The notes under the pieces are model-generated. The model worked only from the letters and a program-made list of their open reading frames with translations. It did not search any database and had not been told where the DNA came from. The translations under genes and the position numbers were made by a program. This document shows positions 10,007 to 19,690 of a stretch of DNA of 64,000 nucleotides, piece after piece (within the stretch, counting starts at the first letter, position 1; the number at the start of each line of letters is the position of its first letter). This stretch comes from Histomonas meleagridis. Its lineage: Eukaryota > Parabasalia > Tritrichomonadida > Dientamoebidae. The DNA is taken from positions 372,001 through 436,000 of the forward strand of contig WSYJ01000099.1 in the NCBI GenBank assembly GCA_020186115.1. The letters run 5' to 3'.

Positions 10007-10954
10007 AAATTTCAATTGTTTTATATTTATACCAAATACAACATGATATATCTTATTATATACATTATAACAATTATTAAACTCATGAAATATTGAATTT
10101 CTTCAACTAAAATATTTCATTATTTCTTCCTATCTTCCAAAAGCTTTTCAAATGTCTTCTTTAATCTTCTTTAATCTTCTTTAGTCTTCGAAGCATTCGT
10201 TACTTCATTATTTCATTCTGAGTCTTCATATCGCGATGTTCGACGTGGACTCCGTTCTTCTCGATAGCGATCTCGTTCAATATCACGATCACGATCACGT
10301 GAACTAACATAATCTCGTGGACGATATGAATATCGATCTTCGTCTCGATATCGATCATAATCTCGTGAGCGATCTCGATCACTATCTCGATATCTATAAC
10401 TATCTCGATAACGATAGCTATCTCGATAATGATCATTATCACGATAATGACTATGATATCCATAACGATCTCGGCGATCTTCATATTCATCGGATGAATC
10501 ATAACGTGAACGACGACGATAATTTCGTTCATAATCTTCATCACGACGACGTGGTGGACGTGGTTTATTATTAACTTCATCATCACCATACGTAATATAA
10601 CACTTACGACCTAAAAAGTTCAGTTTGATCTAACGCATCATGTGCTGTTTCTGCTTCGGAATCTTTCGAAAAATCAATAATACCAAGCCCTGATGATGAA
10701 CCGTTCGGTCGTTTTGGAATAATACACTTTTCAATTTCACCATATTTTTCAAATTCATGACGAAGTTCTTCTTCTGTAACAGAATATTTGAGATTCCCTA
10801 CAAAAATAGTTCGATGTTGACCCATATCTTGGAAAATGGTTTTTCAAAAAAATGAAAATAAATGTCATTTTACTCCACTTGAATTTAATCGATTATTCTT
10901 AAATTTAATGATTTCTCTTATTTTTCAGTTAAAATGGGCATCACAATACATAAA
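10007..10954 (-). repeat. Inverted repeat arm 2 (948 bp, RRM gene copy)
   Basis: Reverse-complement copy of 5868-6813. It is two bases longer because of two one-base differences inside the gene. Arm ends: 10954 pairs with 5868 and 10007 with 6813. Confidence 0.9.
10213..10825 (-). pseudogene. SR-type RRM protein, copy 2, frameshifted in the RRM
   Basis: Same protein as at 5997 on the other strand. Here the run complementary to 10613-10617 has five T instead of four. The frame therefore breaks after about 70 residues, near the end of the RRM, and stops almost at once. Downstream, the RS/RD tail is in a continuous frame to the stop at 10213-10215 because the GATTATG lacking a T in copy 1 is complete. 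One coding substitution (Pro to Thr near residue 17) also separates the copies. Each copy is thus broken where the other is whole. Confidence 0.75.
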
Positions 10955-11027
10955 CTAAAATTATTCCTAATGTACATTAAAAACATTTGATTTTTATTAA
11001 TAAAATCTGAAGAAAATAAAACAGATG

Positions 11028-12437
11028 TTATTTGCTTGAATAAACCTTCTTAACAAGTCTATTTTTCTTTTGCTGATTTAATGCATTCGATTTATATGAT
11101 TCATATTTAGCAAAAGACCAATTCTCCGACTCAATGAAGTTGTCGCTTTCATCAAATGGAGCTGAAAATGCAAAATATGCAGCGGCTGGTGTTAAGATTG
11201 GCCTTTGACCAGAAAAGTCTTTAACTAAATTGCTATCAATTTTGTCAGACATTTCCTTTATTTGTGTTATCATTGATGAAAGCTTTGGTGCTTCAAATCT
11301 ATTGTTTTCATTTGATTCATTTTTTGGTGATTCATGAAGAATCCCAATTAAAACAGAACGTACAAATGTCGAACATTCATTAAGAAATGTTATAAATGAC
11401 TCATGTTCTTGTGTTAATTTAAATTCTTTTTTCTTTTTTGGGGTGTCCTGTTCACTAACGTTCTTCTTTTCGGGGTGCTCCGTTTTTAACGGTTTCTTTT
11501 TTCTTTGAGTTAAAATTCTCTCTTTTTCTTGAAACTCGGACTTTACTGCTCTAAGTTTAGATAAAACTTTGTTCTGCTCTTCTTCTTGGTCTTTAAGTTC
11601 TTGATTTTTTTGATCTTGTTCTTCAATTTCATGAATAAGTGAGTTGTTTTCTTCTTCAATTGATTGATTTAGATCTGCCATTTGATTTGTAGATTCTAAC
11701 TGAGAATTTAAGCTTTGAAGATGTGCTTCGGATTGGGTGAGAAATATAGCTGTGAGATTGCTAATATCACCAGGCTGAAGATGTAATGCTTCTGCACGCG
11801 CTTGCTTTATAGCATCTGCGAGAATGTCTTGATGTTTTTTCATTTTAGTTTGAATGTTTTGACGTGCTTCATTGATATTTTCATTGCATGAAATACGATT
11901 TTGATGGATTGAAAATTTGATTTCAGAAAGTTGAGATTTATATTCTTCTGATTGCTTTTGCCATTCTGCATAGTGATTTAGTTTGTTTTCGATCTCTTTG
12001 GATTCTTTTAAAAGTTTATTCTTTTTTTCAATAAAATCAGTTTTTGTTTGATCGATCTTTTTTCTTTGTTCCTCTTCTGATTCTCTGATAGATTTTTTTA
12101 CGTTTTCTAATTCAGTTTTAAGTTGTTTTATTTTTGCTTTTAATTCTGTGATTTTTGTTGCTGCAGAAATATCAACCTTTTCATTATCAATTTCTCGAGC
12201 TGCTATTATTTTTTCTATTTCTTTTATTTGTCCCAAATTTTCTTTTTCGACATTTGAAAGTTCTTGTGCTGAGGAATGTTCAATCATTGAGTTCACTGTA
12301 AGTCTTGGAATATCTTTTTTCCATTGGGCGATATCTTCAAGCGTATTTTCTACTTGTTTATCCTTTCTGTTTTGGATCTGTGATTTAGTATTTCTCGTTT
12401 CGTTTATAAAAAATAACGAACTATAAATGTAAATCAT
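11028..12437 (-). CDS. Coiled-coil protein of unknown function
   Basis: Up to 469 residues. From about residue 60 to 330 it is an almost continuous Glu/Lys/Gln-rich coiled coil. A Lys-rich hinge (about 325-350) and a globular tail follow (about 350-469). There is no recognisable motor, kinase or membrane domain; a cytoskeletal or tethering role would be guesswork. The start is uncertain: the first ATG gives a hydrophobic head, M-I-Y-I-Y-S-S-L-F-F, and the Met at M-I-E-H-S-S may be the real start. No ACGTT box is visible before 12437. Confidence 0.65.
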   Translation of the reverse strand: MIYIYSSLFFINETRNTKSQIQNRKDKQVENTLEDIAQWKKDIPRLTVNSMIEHSSAQELSNVEKENLGQIKEIEKIIAAREIDNEKVDISAATKITELKAKIKQLKTELENVKKSIRESEEEQRKKIDQTKTDFIEKKNKLLKESKEIENKLNHYAEWQKQSEEYKSQLSEIKFSIHQNRISCNENINEARQNIQTKMKKHQDILADAIKQARAEALHLQPGDISNLTAIFLTQSEAHLQSLNSQLESTNQMADLNQSIEEENNSLIHEIEEQDQKNQELKDQEEEQNKVLSKLRAVKSEFQEKERILTQRKKKPLKTEHPEKKNVSEQDTPKKKKEFKLTQEHESFITFLNECSTFVRSVLIGILHESPKNESNENNRFEAPKLSSMITQIKEMSDKIDSNLVKDFSGQRPILTPAAAYFAFSAPFDESDNFIESENWSFAKYESYKSNALNQQKKNRLVKKVYSSK

Positions 12438-12741
12438 TCAAAATAAATCTTCCAATTTTTTAAGTAAAATTCCTTCTTTATACAGGTTAAACATATAATA
12501 ACTATTTTCTTAGTGGGACTTCATTACGAAGTGATCTTTAGTTAGTAAAAATTTTTATAAATTGAAAAATCAAATTAAATATAATTTAGTGTTTTTTAAT
12601 TACTTCGTATACAAAACAGAAAACAGCATTTATTTCTTGTGTTGATACAATGCAAAAGTAAATAACATGGCAATCATTTCAGTATTTTCCCAAATTTTTC
12701 CTGATATGTGTTTACTTATGAAAAAGTGGAATGTGGTCCGA
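12438..12741. other. AT-rich divergent intergenic region
   Basis: Separates the coiled-coil gene (-) from eIF3d (+). No extra gene is supported. Short frames here lack family similarity. Confidence 0.4.
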
Positions 12742-12749
12742 CTCAGAAA

Positions 12750-14075
12750 ATGTCTCAGCCAATCGATCTTTCTAATATACTCCAATTTTTCCCAGAACAG
12801 GAAAAATCTACACCTCCATATTTTTATAAGGTTTGCTTATCAGACGAAGTTGCAAGTAAAATTACTTATTCTTTACCACAATCACAAACTATTCAAAGAT
12901 CAAATCCACAATTCCCAGCTCTAAAAGAAATCGAAGATGTTGTTGAAACAACACCTGGAACACGTCAAACAAAGAAGAAGGTTCAAACAGCTGCATACTC
13001 ACCTTATGATTTCAAACAATCTTGCGAAATTCCAATTGATAAAAAGCCTATTGGATCATATGATACTCAACTTCAAACAGCCAACCTCAAAGAAACACCA
13101 CAGATCAAAGATATCAAAATTATGGGTACAACAGCTCTTTTCAACAAGAAGCTCATTGGTATTCGTAGGTCAATTAGACATCCACTTCCAGCAGCCACAC
13201 CTCCAGAAATAATACCAATTGAAGAAGATCCAATTATCAAAGAAATTGCATCTACTCCATCAGAACAACCTCTTCGTGTATTTGCTACTGCCAAAGCACT
13301 TGCTGCCATTGCTGTATGCCAAAGATCTGTATTTCCACTTGATCTTCAATTCCAAAAGAAAGGCAAAGATGTCTATATTATCACAGGCAAGAACTCACCA
13401 GCTGTTGTTGAAACATCACTTGAAACCATCACCACCCAAATGGTTGTTCAAAGAGATCGTATGACTTTAGAATTTATGGAGAATATTAATGAAACATGTA
13501 AAGTTAATGAATCATTTATCCAACGATCCACTGAAGGACAAGATCCAATTAAGCTAGGCGATGATTCTCCTCTTCCAACCCTTTACCGTAGCATTGTAAT
13601 TGGCGGAATCGAGTTCATCATTCGCTGTCGCATTGATGCGCTTCTCGATGTGCCAAAACCAGACGAACCCCTCAAATTAGCGGTTTGTCGTGTTTTCAAC
13701 GACATACCATCTGTGTTACGTAAGAACCCATGGATGAACCTTGAAGATCGCCGTGGTACCATATTCATCAACGAAGTTAATGCGAACTCGGCTAAAGTTG
13801 CAAGATGGGCAGCACTTAGCCGCTTAATCGGGGCAGAGAAATGTATGATTGGTTACGCAATTAGAAAGACACCAACTGCAAAGGAACCACATATACTTTT
13901 GGGTGTGGAACAACATGCTACTGATAAATTCTCTCATGAAATATCACTCACACAAGGAAATATTTATGGCGTCTTAACAACAATATTCGGAAGATTACAA
14001 GACGCAGATGATGGAAGATACCTGTTTACAAGAGACTCAAAGCAAAAGAAGACTTATAGCATATATCAGCTTTAG
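12750..14075 (+). CDS. EIF3D: Translation initiation factor eIF3 subunit d
   Basis: The C-terminal half matches eIF3d throughout: the N-S-A-K-V-A-R-W segment, the G-Y-A-I-R-K stretch, the I-L-L-G-V-E-Q-H segment, and the closing Y-L-F/K-x-x-x-S-I-Y-Q-L. eIF3d is part of the eIF3 complex on the 40S subunit and can bind the mRNA cap. The protein has 441 residues from the ATG at 12750, which is preceded by the initiator-like ACTCAGAAA. The in-frame ATG at 12708 would add 14 residues that look like leader. It is shorter than animal eIF3d (about 550), mainly in the N-terminal and middle regions. Confidence 0.9.
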   Translation: MSQPIDLSNILQFFPEQEKSTPPYFYKVCLSDEVASKITYSLPQSQTIQRSNPQFPALKEIEDVVETTPGTRQTKKKVQTAAYSPYDFKQSCEIPIDKKPIGSYDTQLQTANLKETPQIKDIKIMGTTALFNKKLIGIRRSIRHPLPAATPPEIIPIEEDPIIKEIASTPSEQPLRVFATAKALAAIAVCQRSVFPLDLQFQKKGKDVYIITGKNSPAVVETSLETITTQMVVQRDRMTLEFMENINETCKVNESFIQRSTEGQDPIKLGDDSPLPTLYRSIVIGGIEFIIRCRIDALLDVPKPDEPLKLAVCRVFNDIPSVLRKNPWMNLEDRRGTIFINEVNANSAKVARWAALSRLIGAEKCMIGYAIRKTPTAKEPHILLGVEQHATDKFSHEISLTQGNIYGVLTTIFGRLQDADDGRYLFTRDSKQKKTYSIYQL

Positions 14076-14602
14076 AGAATTTACAGACCAAATGGGAATA
14101 AAGAACATTTATTCTATGTTTGTTTTTAGGTTAAATAGAACTTTCGTTTCAAAATATTTTGCAGTGTTGCTACTGATATGTATTGTTATTTTTGGTGTCA
14201 AATTTAATACAGTAAAAAATATAAAAAGATACATAAAAACATATAATTTATTAATATATTTAGTAAAATTTGATTTCAAGTAATTACAAACATTTTTCAT
14301 TAAATAAGGAAATTTAATACAAACACGAACATATTTTTTATACCTCACAAAATACTAAGAGTTGTAAGCTTACAAAAATAGTAATAAAATGAAAATTAGA
14401 ATTATAATATATTATATAGTTAATAACCTCTTAACAGGACATTTTAACTAGATAAAGATGTTCTAATTTCAAATCAATTAATTTGAATTGATATATGGTC
14501 AAACAGGTCTGAGTTTGAATTATTTATATCAAAAGTGATAATACCAGCTGCTCGTGGCAAACTGACATAAATTTCAGTTCAAACTGTCGTTAGTTTGAAG
14601 CA
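14076..14602. other. AT-rich intergenic region
   Basis: No supported gene; short frames are low-complexity. CTGTCGTTAG lies about 17-26 bases before the next ATG and may be part of its promoter. Confidence 0.45.
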
Positions 14603-14938
14603 ATGTTTTTCCTCCTTTTGTCGTTGGGTTCTTGCGCAAAAATAAAAAGAATTTATAAAAAGAGACCAGCAATCTTAAGAACTAATGGAGATCCATTTGA
14701 TGAATGTGATGTATGCTCGGCTGTAACAAGACATGTTGAATGGGCTTTCGAAACCAATTCTTATTCTATCAATGAAATTTATGACCATACTATCAATGAA
14801 ATAGCGTTATATCCAGCACGTTGGCAACCTTTTGCTATAGATATCTTAAAATCTAATTGGGTTAGAATGATCAAAAATCTTTACAACAAAGTTCCACTCT
14901 ACAACTTATGCGTAGAAAAGAAGTACTGTTCAAAGTAA
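14603..14938 (+). CDS. Small secreted saposin-like protein
   Basis: 111 residues with a short hydrophobic N-terminus (1-11) that could be a signal peptide. Cys35-x-x-Cys38 and Cys103-x5-Cys109 match the first and last cysteine pairs of a saposin-B fold, with amphipathic helical sequence between. The central cysteine pair of the usual six is absent. Saposin-like proteins bind lipid and include lysosomal activators and amoebapore-type membrane-active peptides; which role applies cannot be told from sequence. A cleavage site after Cys11 is plausible but weak. Confidence 0.5.
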   Translation: MFFLLLSLGSCAKIKRIYKKRPAILRTNGDPFDECDVCSAVTRHVEWAFETNSYSINEIYDHTINEIALYPARWQPFAIDILKSNWVRMIKNLYNKVPLYNLCVEKKYCSK

Positions 14939-15062
14939 TTAATAGGAAAATGCAATAAACATTTTTTCAACATATTTAATTTTTGATATCAAAACGTAAT
15001 TTGTTGACAAACAAAACATCAGCACTGATGATAAAGAAATTTCATGGATGTTCTTAATACAA

Positions 15063-16313
15063 TTAATTGTTGATGCACTTTTGTGTTATCTTCTGAATTT
15101 GTTTTTTAATTTCGTTGTTTATTTGTTGTGAATTTTGCGCTGAATACATATTTATGAGCTTATTTCCTATTTCTATCATTAAACCCAAAAGCATTTTGAC
15201 TTCTTTTCGTTCAATTGTTTCATCTGATATAAACTCTTCATTTAAACTTGAACGATTTAATACTTTTGGTACAATATTTATATAAAATTCAGAAGAATTT
15301 CCATTTTCTAAAGAAAAAAATCCTAAAAAAGCGCCATAACATGAATTTACAGAACTTAAATCATCAAAAATCACTTCTAAATATTTTTCAGCAATTGAAT
15401 TTACCATGAAAGGATATAATTCTTTAAATTTTGAAAGAATTTTATTAATTAGTTTCACTGAATTCTGTTTTAATATATATTGTAAATCAAAATCATTTTC
15501 TGCAACCTCATTTGTTAAAATTGGTGTAAGTATAATTGATATGAAATTATTAATATATGAATTTATATCAGCATATTCATTAGATATAATAGCATTAGTT
15601 ACATCTATAATTCGAAGCATAATTTTGGGAAAACGAATATTCGTTGATATCGAATCTGTTAAAAATTTAATAAAATATGGAATTAAAATTTGAATTGAAC
15701 CATCATTAGTTATTTCATTTAATGTGCCTTCAAGTTGAGGAGATGAATGAATAGCTTCAATATATGATATAAATTGGTTTTGTAATAAATCTGGAACTAA
15801 GTAATCAAGATTTCGTTTTCCGTATTTTTCATCTTTTTCAATTCCAAATGTAACAGGCCACTTTATTTCAGCAGGTGAAACATATTTGGGATTAATAGCA
15901 AGATTTTCTTTAAGAAATGGCTGGATTCCATTTACAGATAACCAATGAAAATCAAATGTTGTATCTTCAGGTGGTTTCATATCAAACACGAAATGGTTAA
16001 ATTCATTAAGTGATAACATTTTGTCGTTGGTATTGACTAGTATTTCTTGATTGGAAACAATTCCTATGTTTTCATATAATATTGGATGTAATGTATTATA
16101 TCCATATAAAATTTCTTCTCCTTTATATTTTAATGACTCGTTGATGTGCTTGACTTTTAATTGTGCATTATTTGAATGCTTCCTAAAGCGATTAGAAATT
16201 CGAATAAATTCTTTGATATAATTTTCAGCTTCTATAGATAAGAAATTAACTTTTTTATTTATATTATAACCATATGATTGAGCAATTGCAGTAATTGTTG
16301 CATTAACTGCCAT
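15063..16313 (-). CDS. TAF6: TAF6-like subunit of TFIID
   Basis: 416 residues. About 1-70 is a TAF6-type histone fold (L-S-I-E-A-E-N-Y-I-K-E followed by F-R-K-H-S, ending L-Y-G-Y-N). The conserved H-W-L-S-V-N-G-I-Q-P element lies at 123-132. It is followed by the HEAT-repeat TAF6C domain (about 170-405). TAF6 pairs with TAF9 in TFIID or SAGA-type complexes at RNA polymerase II promoters. The architecture is complete. Promoter boxes AAACGGTT and GACCGTTT lie about 20-50 bases upstream. Confidence 0.88.
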   Translation of the reverse strand: MAVNATITAIAQSYGYNINKKVNFLSIEAENYIKEFIRISNRFRKHSNNAQLKVKHINESLKYKGEEILYGYNTLHPILYENIGIVSNQEILVNTNDKMLSLNEFNHFVFDMKPPEDTTFDFHWLSVNGIQPFLKENLAINPKYVSPAEIKWPVTFGIEKDEKYGKRNLDYLVPDLLQNQFISYIEAIHSSPQLEGTLNEITNDGSIQILIPYFIKFLTDSISTNIRFPKIMLRIIDVTNAIISNEYADINSYINNFISIILTPILTNEVAENDFDLQYILKQNSVKLINKILSKFKELYPFMVNSIAEKYLEVIFDDLSSVNSCYGAFLGFFSLENGNSSEFYINIVPKVLNRSSLNEEFISDETIERKEVKMLLGLMIEIGNKLINMYSAQNSQQINNEIKKQIQKITQKCINN

Positions 16314-16330
16314 TGGTTGGAGGTAAAAAC

Positions 16331-16360
16331 AACCGTTTTTTCTTGGTGATTTAAACGGTC
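16331..16360 (-). promoter_or_regulatory. M3-like Myb boxes of TAF6
   Basis: Minus strand reads GACCGTTT (16353-16360) and AAACGGTT (16331-16338). Both fit the trichomonad M3 core element (A/G/T)(A/G)C(G/C)G(T/C)T(T/A/G) in one orientation or the other. Confidence 0.55.
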
Positions 16361-16619
16361 GTATATCTTTTGTGTTTTCTTGAAAGAATTTATTATCTCA
16401 AAATAATAAGATACATTCGACAAAATTTAAATTAGCTTATAAAAAATTATGTTTTAAAATCCTGGATATGTTGGTGATTCACTCATATAATTATTTGCAA
16501 ATAGACAATATTCTTGTTTTATCGAAGATTCGGTTTTCTTTTTGAACCAAAGCATTATGTATATGGTTATAATTATGAAACAAGGAAGAAACTCCTCAAC
16601 AAAAATAAACAAAAAAGGA

Positions 16620-16627
16620 AACCGTTT
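16620..16627 (+). promoter_or_regulatory. M3-like AACCGTTT box
   Basis: Matches the trichomonad M3 consensus, 36 bases upstream of the TBC-like start codon. Confidence 0.5.
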
Positions 16628-16662
16628 AAATAGATTTTTATTATAGTCGAATTACGATATCT

Positions 16663-18057
16663 ATGGAATGGCCTATTCGAGTTGACCTCGGGACAGGGTA
16701 CTACTTGGATGCAACCTTAACAGTCAGAGAAAGCAAGAACGAAGTTATTATTGAATTTATTGATACATTAAAAGAGACAATGGTTTTAGATACCCTATCT
16801 TCATTTCAAATGGTACAATTTGATGAAGAAAATCCATTGAGGATGACTCTTTATGGGAAAAACGTGACCCGCAGCTTTATTTTTTTTGATGATGATGGGA
16901 TGTCAAATGTCTGGATGTATTTTCAAAATTTTGTAGATTTCGTATTGGTGTCTAGCAAAACTCGCACATTTATGATTGTTCCCAAAAAACAACGGTCTTT
17001 AAAAGAAACCACATTTGAAACGATCACATCCTTGATTGGTGTTCCACAAAAGAAGACAGAATATCCACGTGAAGTCCCACGAAACAAGCCAGAGGCCATC
17101 TCGTCCAACTTAATAAGCGAATCTATTTCTTTTTCTCAGTTGTGTTTGATCGGCCCATACAACTATCAAAATTTCTTTGAAAACGGTTTTTTGAAAAGGG
17201 GTTCCATTCATCTTTATGAAATTGAATTCAAAGAAGATTTCATTTTTGATTTGTGGTGTAAACTTCTCAAAATCGAAAAAAGTGCTCAGGATTTAATTGA
17301 TTATAAAGATATCCTTTCTCAATGGAAACCATTACCACGGACTCAATGGTGCCATGATTCTTTTCTTCGTACATTTGTGGTCAATTTAGAACAAGATTTA
17401 TCTCAACAAAAATATTCGATCAAATCATTCGAACAATTAACCTTTGAAGTTATATTTTCGAATTACATTTATCAGTTTAAACCAGATACTTATGACCCAT
17501 CATTCTTACGTCTTTTTAATTTTATTTTAACCACATTCATAGTTAATGAAGGTAATAATAAAACTTATAACATCCAAAACGGAGAAAATATAACATTTGA
17601 AGAAGCTTCTTTTCGACTATTTCTGGTTTATTCCAAATTTTATGATATATTTTCTCCGATATTTAATGACAAATTTTTGATGAAAGAAATTTATGACAAA
17701 ACAATGCAAACGTTATCTGAGCAATCACCTTCAACATGCGAGCTGATGAAGACATTACAAATCAATGATTTTGAGTTCTTGTCAAATCAAATTAAATCGC
17801 TTTTAATTTATGACAGAAGCAAAGAAGACTCACAGTTAGTTTTCACGGTGGTGCTGACTTCAAAATCAATTCATATGTTTTTCGTTTGTTTCTTTGCAGC
17901 TGCGTGTATTTTATTACATGGAAGATTAGCTGAAACGCCTTTTGAAAGAATTGATATTATTAAGGAGTTGTTTGTAAGTTACTTGAGTTGTATTAATTTG
18001 AGATTATTGTTGTATAATACAGAAAGATTAATCGAATTGTATTTGGATGAAGAATAG
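16663..18057 (+). CDS. TBC15-like protein, probably catalytically dead
   Basis: 464 residues. The N-terminus (about 1-100) is a beta-rich PH-like region like the Rab-binding region of TBC15/Gyp7 relatives. From about 175 to 455 the pattern follows a TBC Rab-GAP domain, including the Q-W-K linker. The arginine-finger motif I-x-x-D-x-x-R is replaced by L242-E-Q-D-L-S-Q248, and the YxQ glutamine finger cannot be found. It may bind a Rab without activating GTP hydrolysis. An AACCGTTT box at 16620-16627 lies 36 bases before the ATG. Confidence 0.6.
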   Translation: MEWPIRVDLGTGYYLDATLTVRESKNEVIIEFIDTLKETMVLDTLSSFQMVQFDEENPLRMTLYGKNVTRSFIFFDDDGMSNVWMYFQNFVDFVLVSSKTRTFMIVPKKQRSLKETTFETITSLIGVPQKKTEYPREVPRNKPEAISSNLISESISFSQLCLIGPYNYQNFFENGFLKRGSIHLYEIEFKEDFIFDLWCKLLKIEKSAQDLIDYKDILSQWKPLPRTQWCHDSFLRTFVVNLEQDLSQQKYSIKSFEQLTFEVIFSNYIYQFKPDTYDPSFLRLFNFILTTFIVNEGNNKTYNIQNGENITFEEASFRLFLVYSKFYDIFSPIFNDKFLMKEIYDKTMQTLSEQSPSTCELMKTLQINDFEFLSNQIKSLLIYDRSKEDSQLVFTVVLTSKSIHMFFVCFFAAACILLHGRLAETPFERIDIIKELFVSYLSCINLRLLLYNTERLIELYLDEE

Positions 18058-18171
18058 ACATCAAACAAAAACGCTTTTTGATCGGTTTTAATAGAATTGA
18101 TTTCAAAAATTGTGAGTAATAATGCGGTTTGTTTTACACTTTTTCAAATGTTTATGTTTTACATGTATTGC

Positions 18172-18236
18172 GACCGTTTGTTCTTCGCAATCGCACGTTA
18201 AGAACGTAATTGACCAGCTATGATTGGCTTTCCTTT
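18172..18236 (+). promoter_or_regulatory. uS7 promoter: M3 box, ACGTT boxes and CCTTT (M5)
   Basis: GACCGTTT at 18172-18179, ACGTT at 18195-18199, AACGTAA near 18203, and CCTTT at 18232-18236. In Trichomonas vaginalis transcription starts at the second C of CCTTT; here that gives a leader of about nine bases. It also excludes the upstream out-of-frame ATG at 18220. Confidence 0.6.
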
Positions 18237-18241
18237 CTGTA

Positions 18242-18823
18242 ATGCAGGACGTAAAGCTCTTTGGAAAGTGGTCCTATTCCGATATTGACTTTAGCCAACT
18301 CGATAAGGCACTCGTTGATTATATTTCTGTCCACGAAAAACAACAAGTTATCCTTCCACACACAGCAGGACGTTATCAACATCAACAATTTCACAAGGTC
18401 AGTTGCCCACTTGTAGAACGTTTTGTTTGCTACCTTATGTGTCATGGTCGTAACGCTGGTAAAAAGCTTATGGCTATTCGAATCGTTCGTCAAGCATTTG
18501 ATCTTATCAATTTAGTAACTGGTGAAAACCCACTAGTTGTCTTTGTAAAGGCTGTTCAGTACTGTGGTGCCCGTGAAGACTCAACACGTATTGGTGTCGG
18601 TGGTACAGTTCGTAGACAAGCATGCGATGTTTCACCTCTCCGCAGAATCAATCAATCACTTGCTCTCATCACTGAAGGAGCACGTAAATCTGCTTTTCGT
18701 TCATCCAAAACTATTGCTGAATGTCTTGCTGATGAGCTTATAGCTGCATCAGGAAACACAAATGACAGTTACGCAGTTCGCAAGAAGGATGAACTTGAAC
18801 GTATTGCCAAATCCAACCGTTAA
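18242..18823 (+). CDS. RPS5: 40S ribosomal protein uS7 (S5)
   Basis: 193 residues from the ATG at 18242 (M-Q-D-V-K-L-F-G). It matches eukaryotic S5/uS7 over its length: the A-G-R-Y-Q-H region, the [12 protein letters not shown] segment, V-G-G-T-V-R-R-Q and the terminal [13 protein letters not shown]. uS7 lies on the 40S head near the E site. An extension through TTG at 18224 exists in frame but conflicts with the CCTTT initiator. Codon use is cleaner than in neighbours, as expected for high expression. Confidence 0.96.
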   Translation: MQDVKLFGKWSYSDIDFSQLDKALVDYISVHEKQQVILPHTAGRYQHQQFHKVSCPLVERFVCYLMCHGRNAGKKLMAIRIVRQAFDLINLVTGENPLVVFVKAVQYCGAREDSTRIGVGGTVRRQACDVSPLRRINQSLALITEGARKSAFRSSKTIAECLADELIAASGNTNDSYAVRKKDELERIAKSNR

Positions 18824-18991
18824 AAAATTTACATTTATTTCATTTGCTTCTTTTTGTCAGTTCCAAAAAATCTTTTCAAGAAATTAAATAAAACCGTCTT
18901 TCCCAATCAATAATTGCTATCGTTGCTAAGAAAATTGTGAATGTTAAATTTAACGTTCGTTTTAAGCTGTTTATTAAAAATAAGGATTTGA

Positions 18992-19690
18992 TCACCTGAA
19001 AAGAGGAGCAACCTTCGGCTTCTCTGGTGGCTTTGGTCTGGAAAATTGTGAGAAAAGTGATGCAACTTTCTTGGGTTGTGCTTTCTTTTCAACATTAATC
19101 ACTGTATCCACATCCTGTTCTTCAACTGTTTCTTTTTCTTGTGTTTGCACCGTTCCTTGTTGTAGCATTCTTTGTACAATTGATCGCTCTCGTTCAAGTT
19201 CAATACTATTTTGTAAACCTATTTTCTCTTTCTGTGCATCTTCTTCAACAGTCTTGGATTCTTTGCCAAGGTACTTAATCATTGGCCCGCGTTCTGTCAT
19301 TCTCATTTGAATTAATCCATGATCACGCAAATGGCAACAAAAACCACGAAGAGATTCCCAATATGTAGAATTCATGTGGGTGTGCTTTTTATCTTTGATG
19401 ACATGAATATAGACTGTGTTTGCTGGAACTTCCTTGTTTGGAAATAATCTTCTGAGAACGTCCAGAAATGTGCTTTTGAAAGCATTTGAATTACTTCTAA
19501 GGATACTAGAGCTATTAGCACGGAAGTGGGCCATCATAATTCTGTGTTTATCGCTTTGTACATGTTGTTTAAAACTTCTTTCATCATTGCATTGATGTTG
19601 ACAAATTTCGCAATACCACTTTAATTTTTGAAGCTGTCCGTACTTCATTTTCTTTGATATAAGTTTAGGTTCGGTTTTCGTTTTTCCCAT
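18992..19690 (-). CDS. KIN: KIN17-like DNA/RNA-binding zinc-finger protein
   Basis: 232 residues starting at M-G-K-T (19690), the usual KIN17 N-terminus. A C2H2 finger uses Cys27, Cys30, His43 and His49. The winged-helix domain (about 60-160) has the diagnostic H-T-H-M-N-S-T-Y-W-E-S-L segment. A charged coiled segment and a Pro/Lys-rich tail follow. The C-terminal tandem SH3-like/KOW part of animal KIN17 is missing. The family acts in splicing and DNA damage response. The frame stays open 18 codons upstream, but that stretch overlaps an ACCGTTT box (19729-19736), so it is promoter rather than coding. Confidence 0.9.
   Translation of the reverse strand: MGKTKTEPKLISKKMKYGQLQKLKWYCEICQHQCNDERSFKQHVQSDKHRIMMAHFRANSSSILRSNSNAFKSTFLDVLRRLFPNKEVPANTVYIHVIKDKKHTHMNSTYWESLRGFCCHLRDHGLIQMRMTERGPMIKYLGKESKTVEEDAQKEKIGLQNSIELERERSIVQRMLQQGTVQTQEKETVEEQDVDTVINVEKKAQPKKVASLFSQFSRPKPPEKPKVAPLFR

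Noticed and set aside
5868..10954. Transposon bounded by terminal inverted repeats
   Set aside because: The arms are whole gene copies with flanks, no transposase lies between them, and I see no target-site duplication at the outer ends.
18220..18241. Upstream ATG of uS7
   Set aside because: ATG at 18220 is out of frame and lies upstream of the CCTTT initiator, so it would not be in the mRNA.
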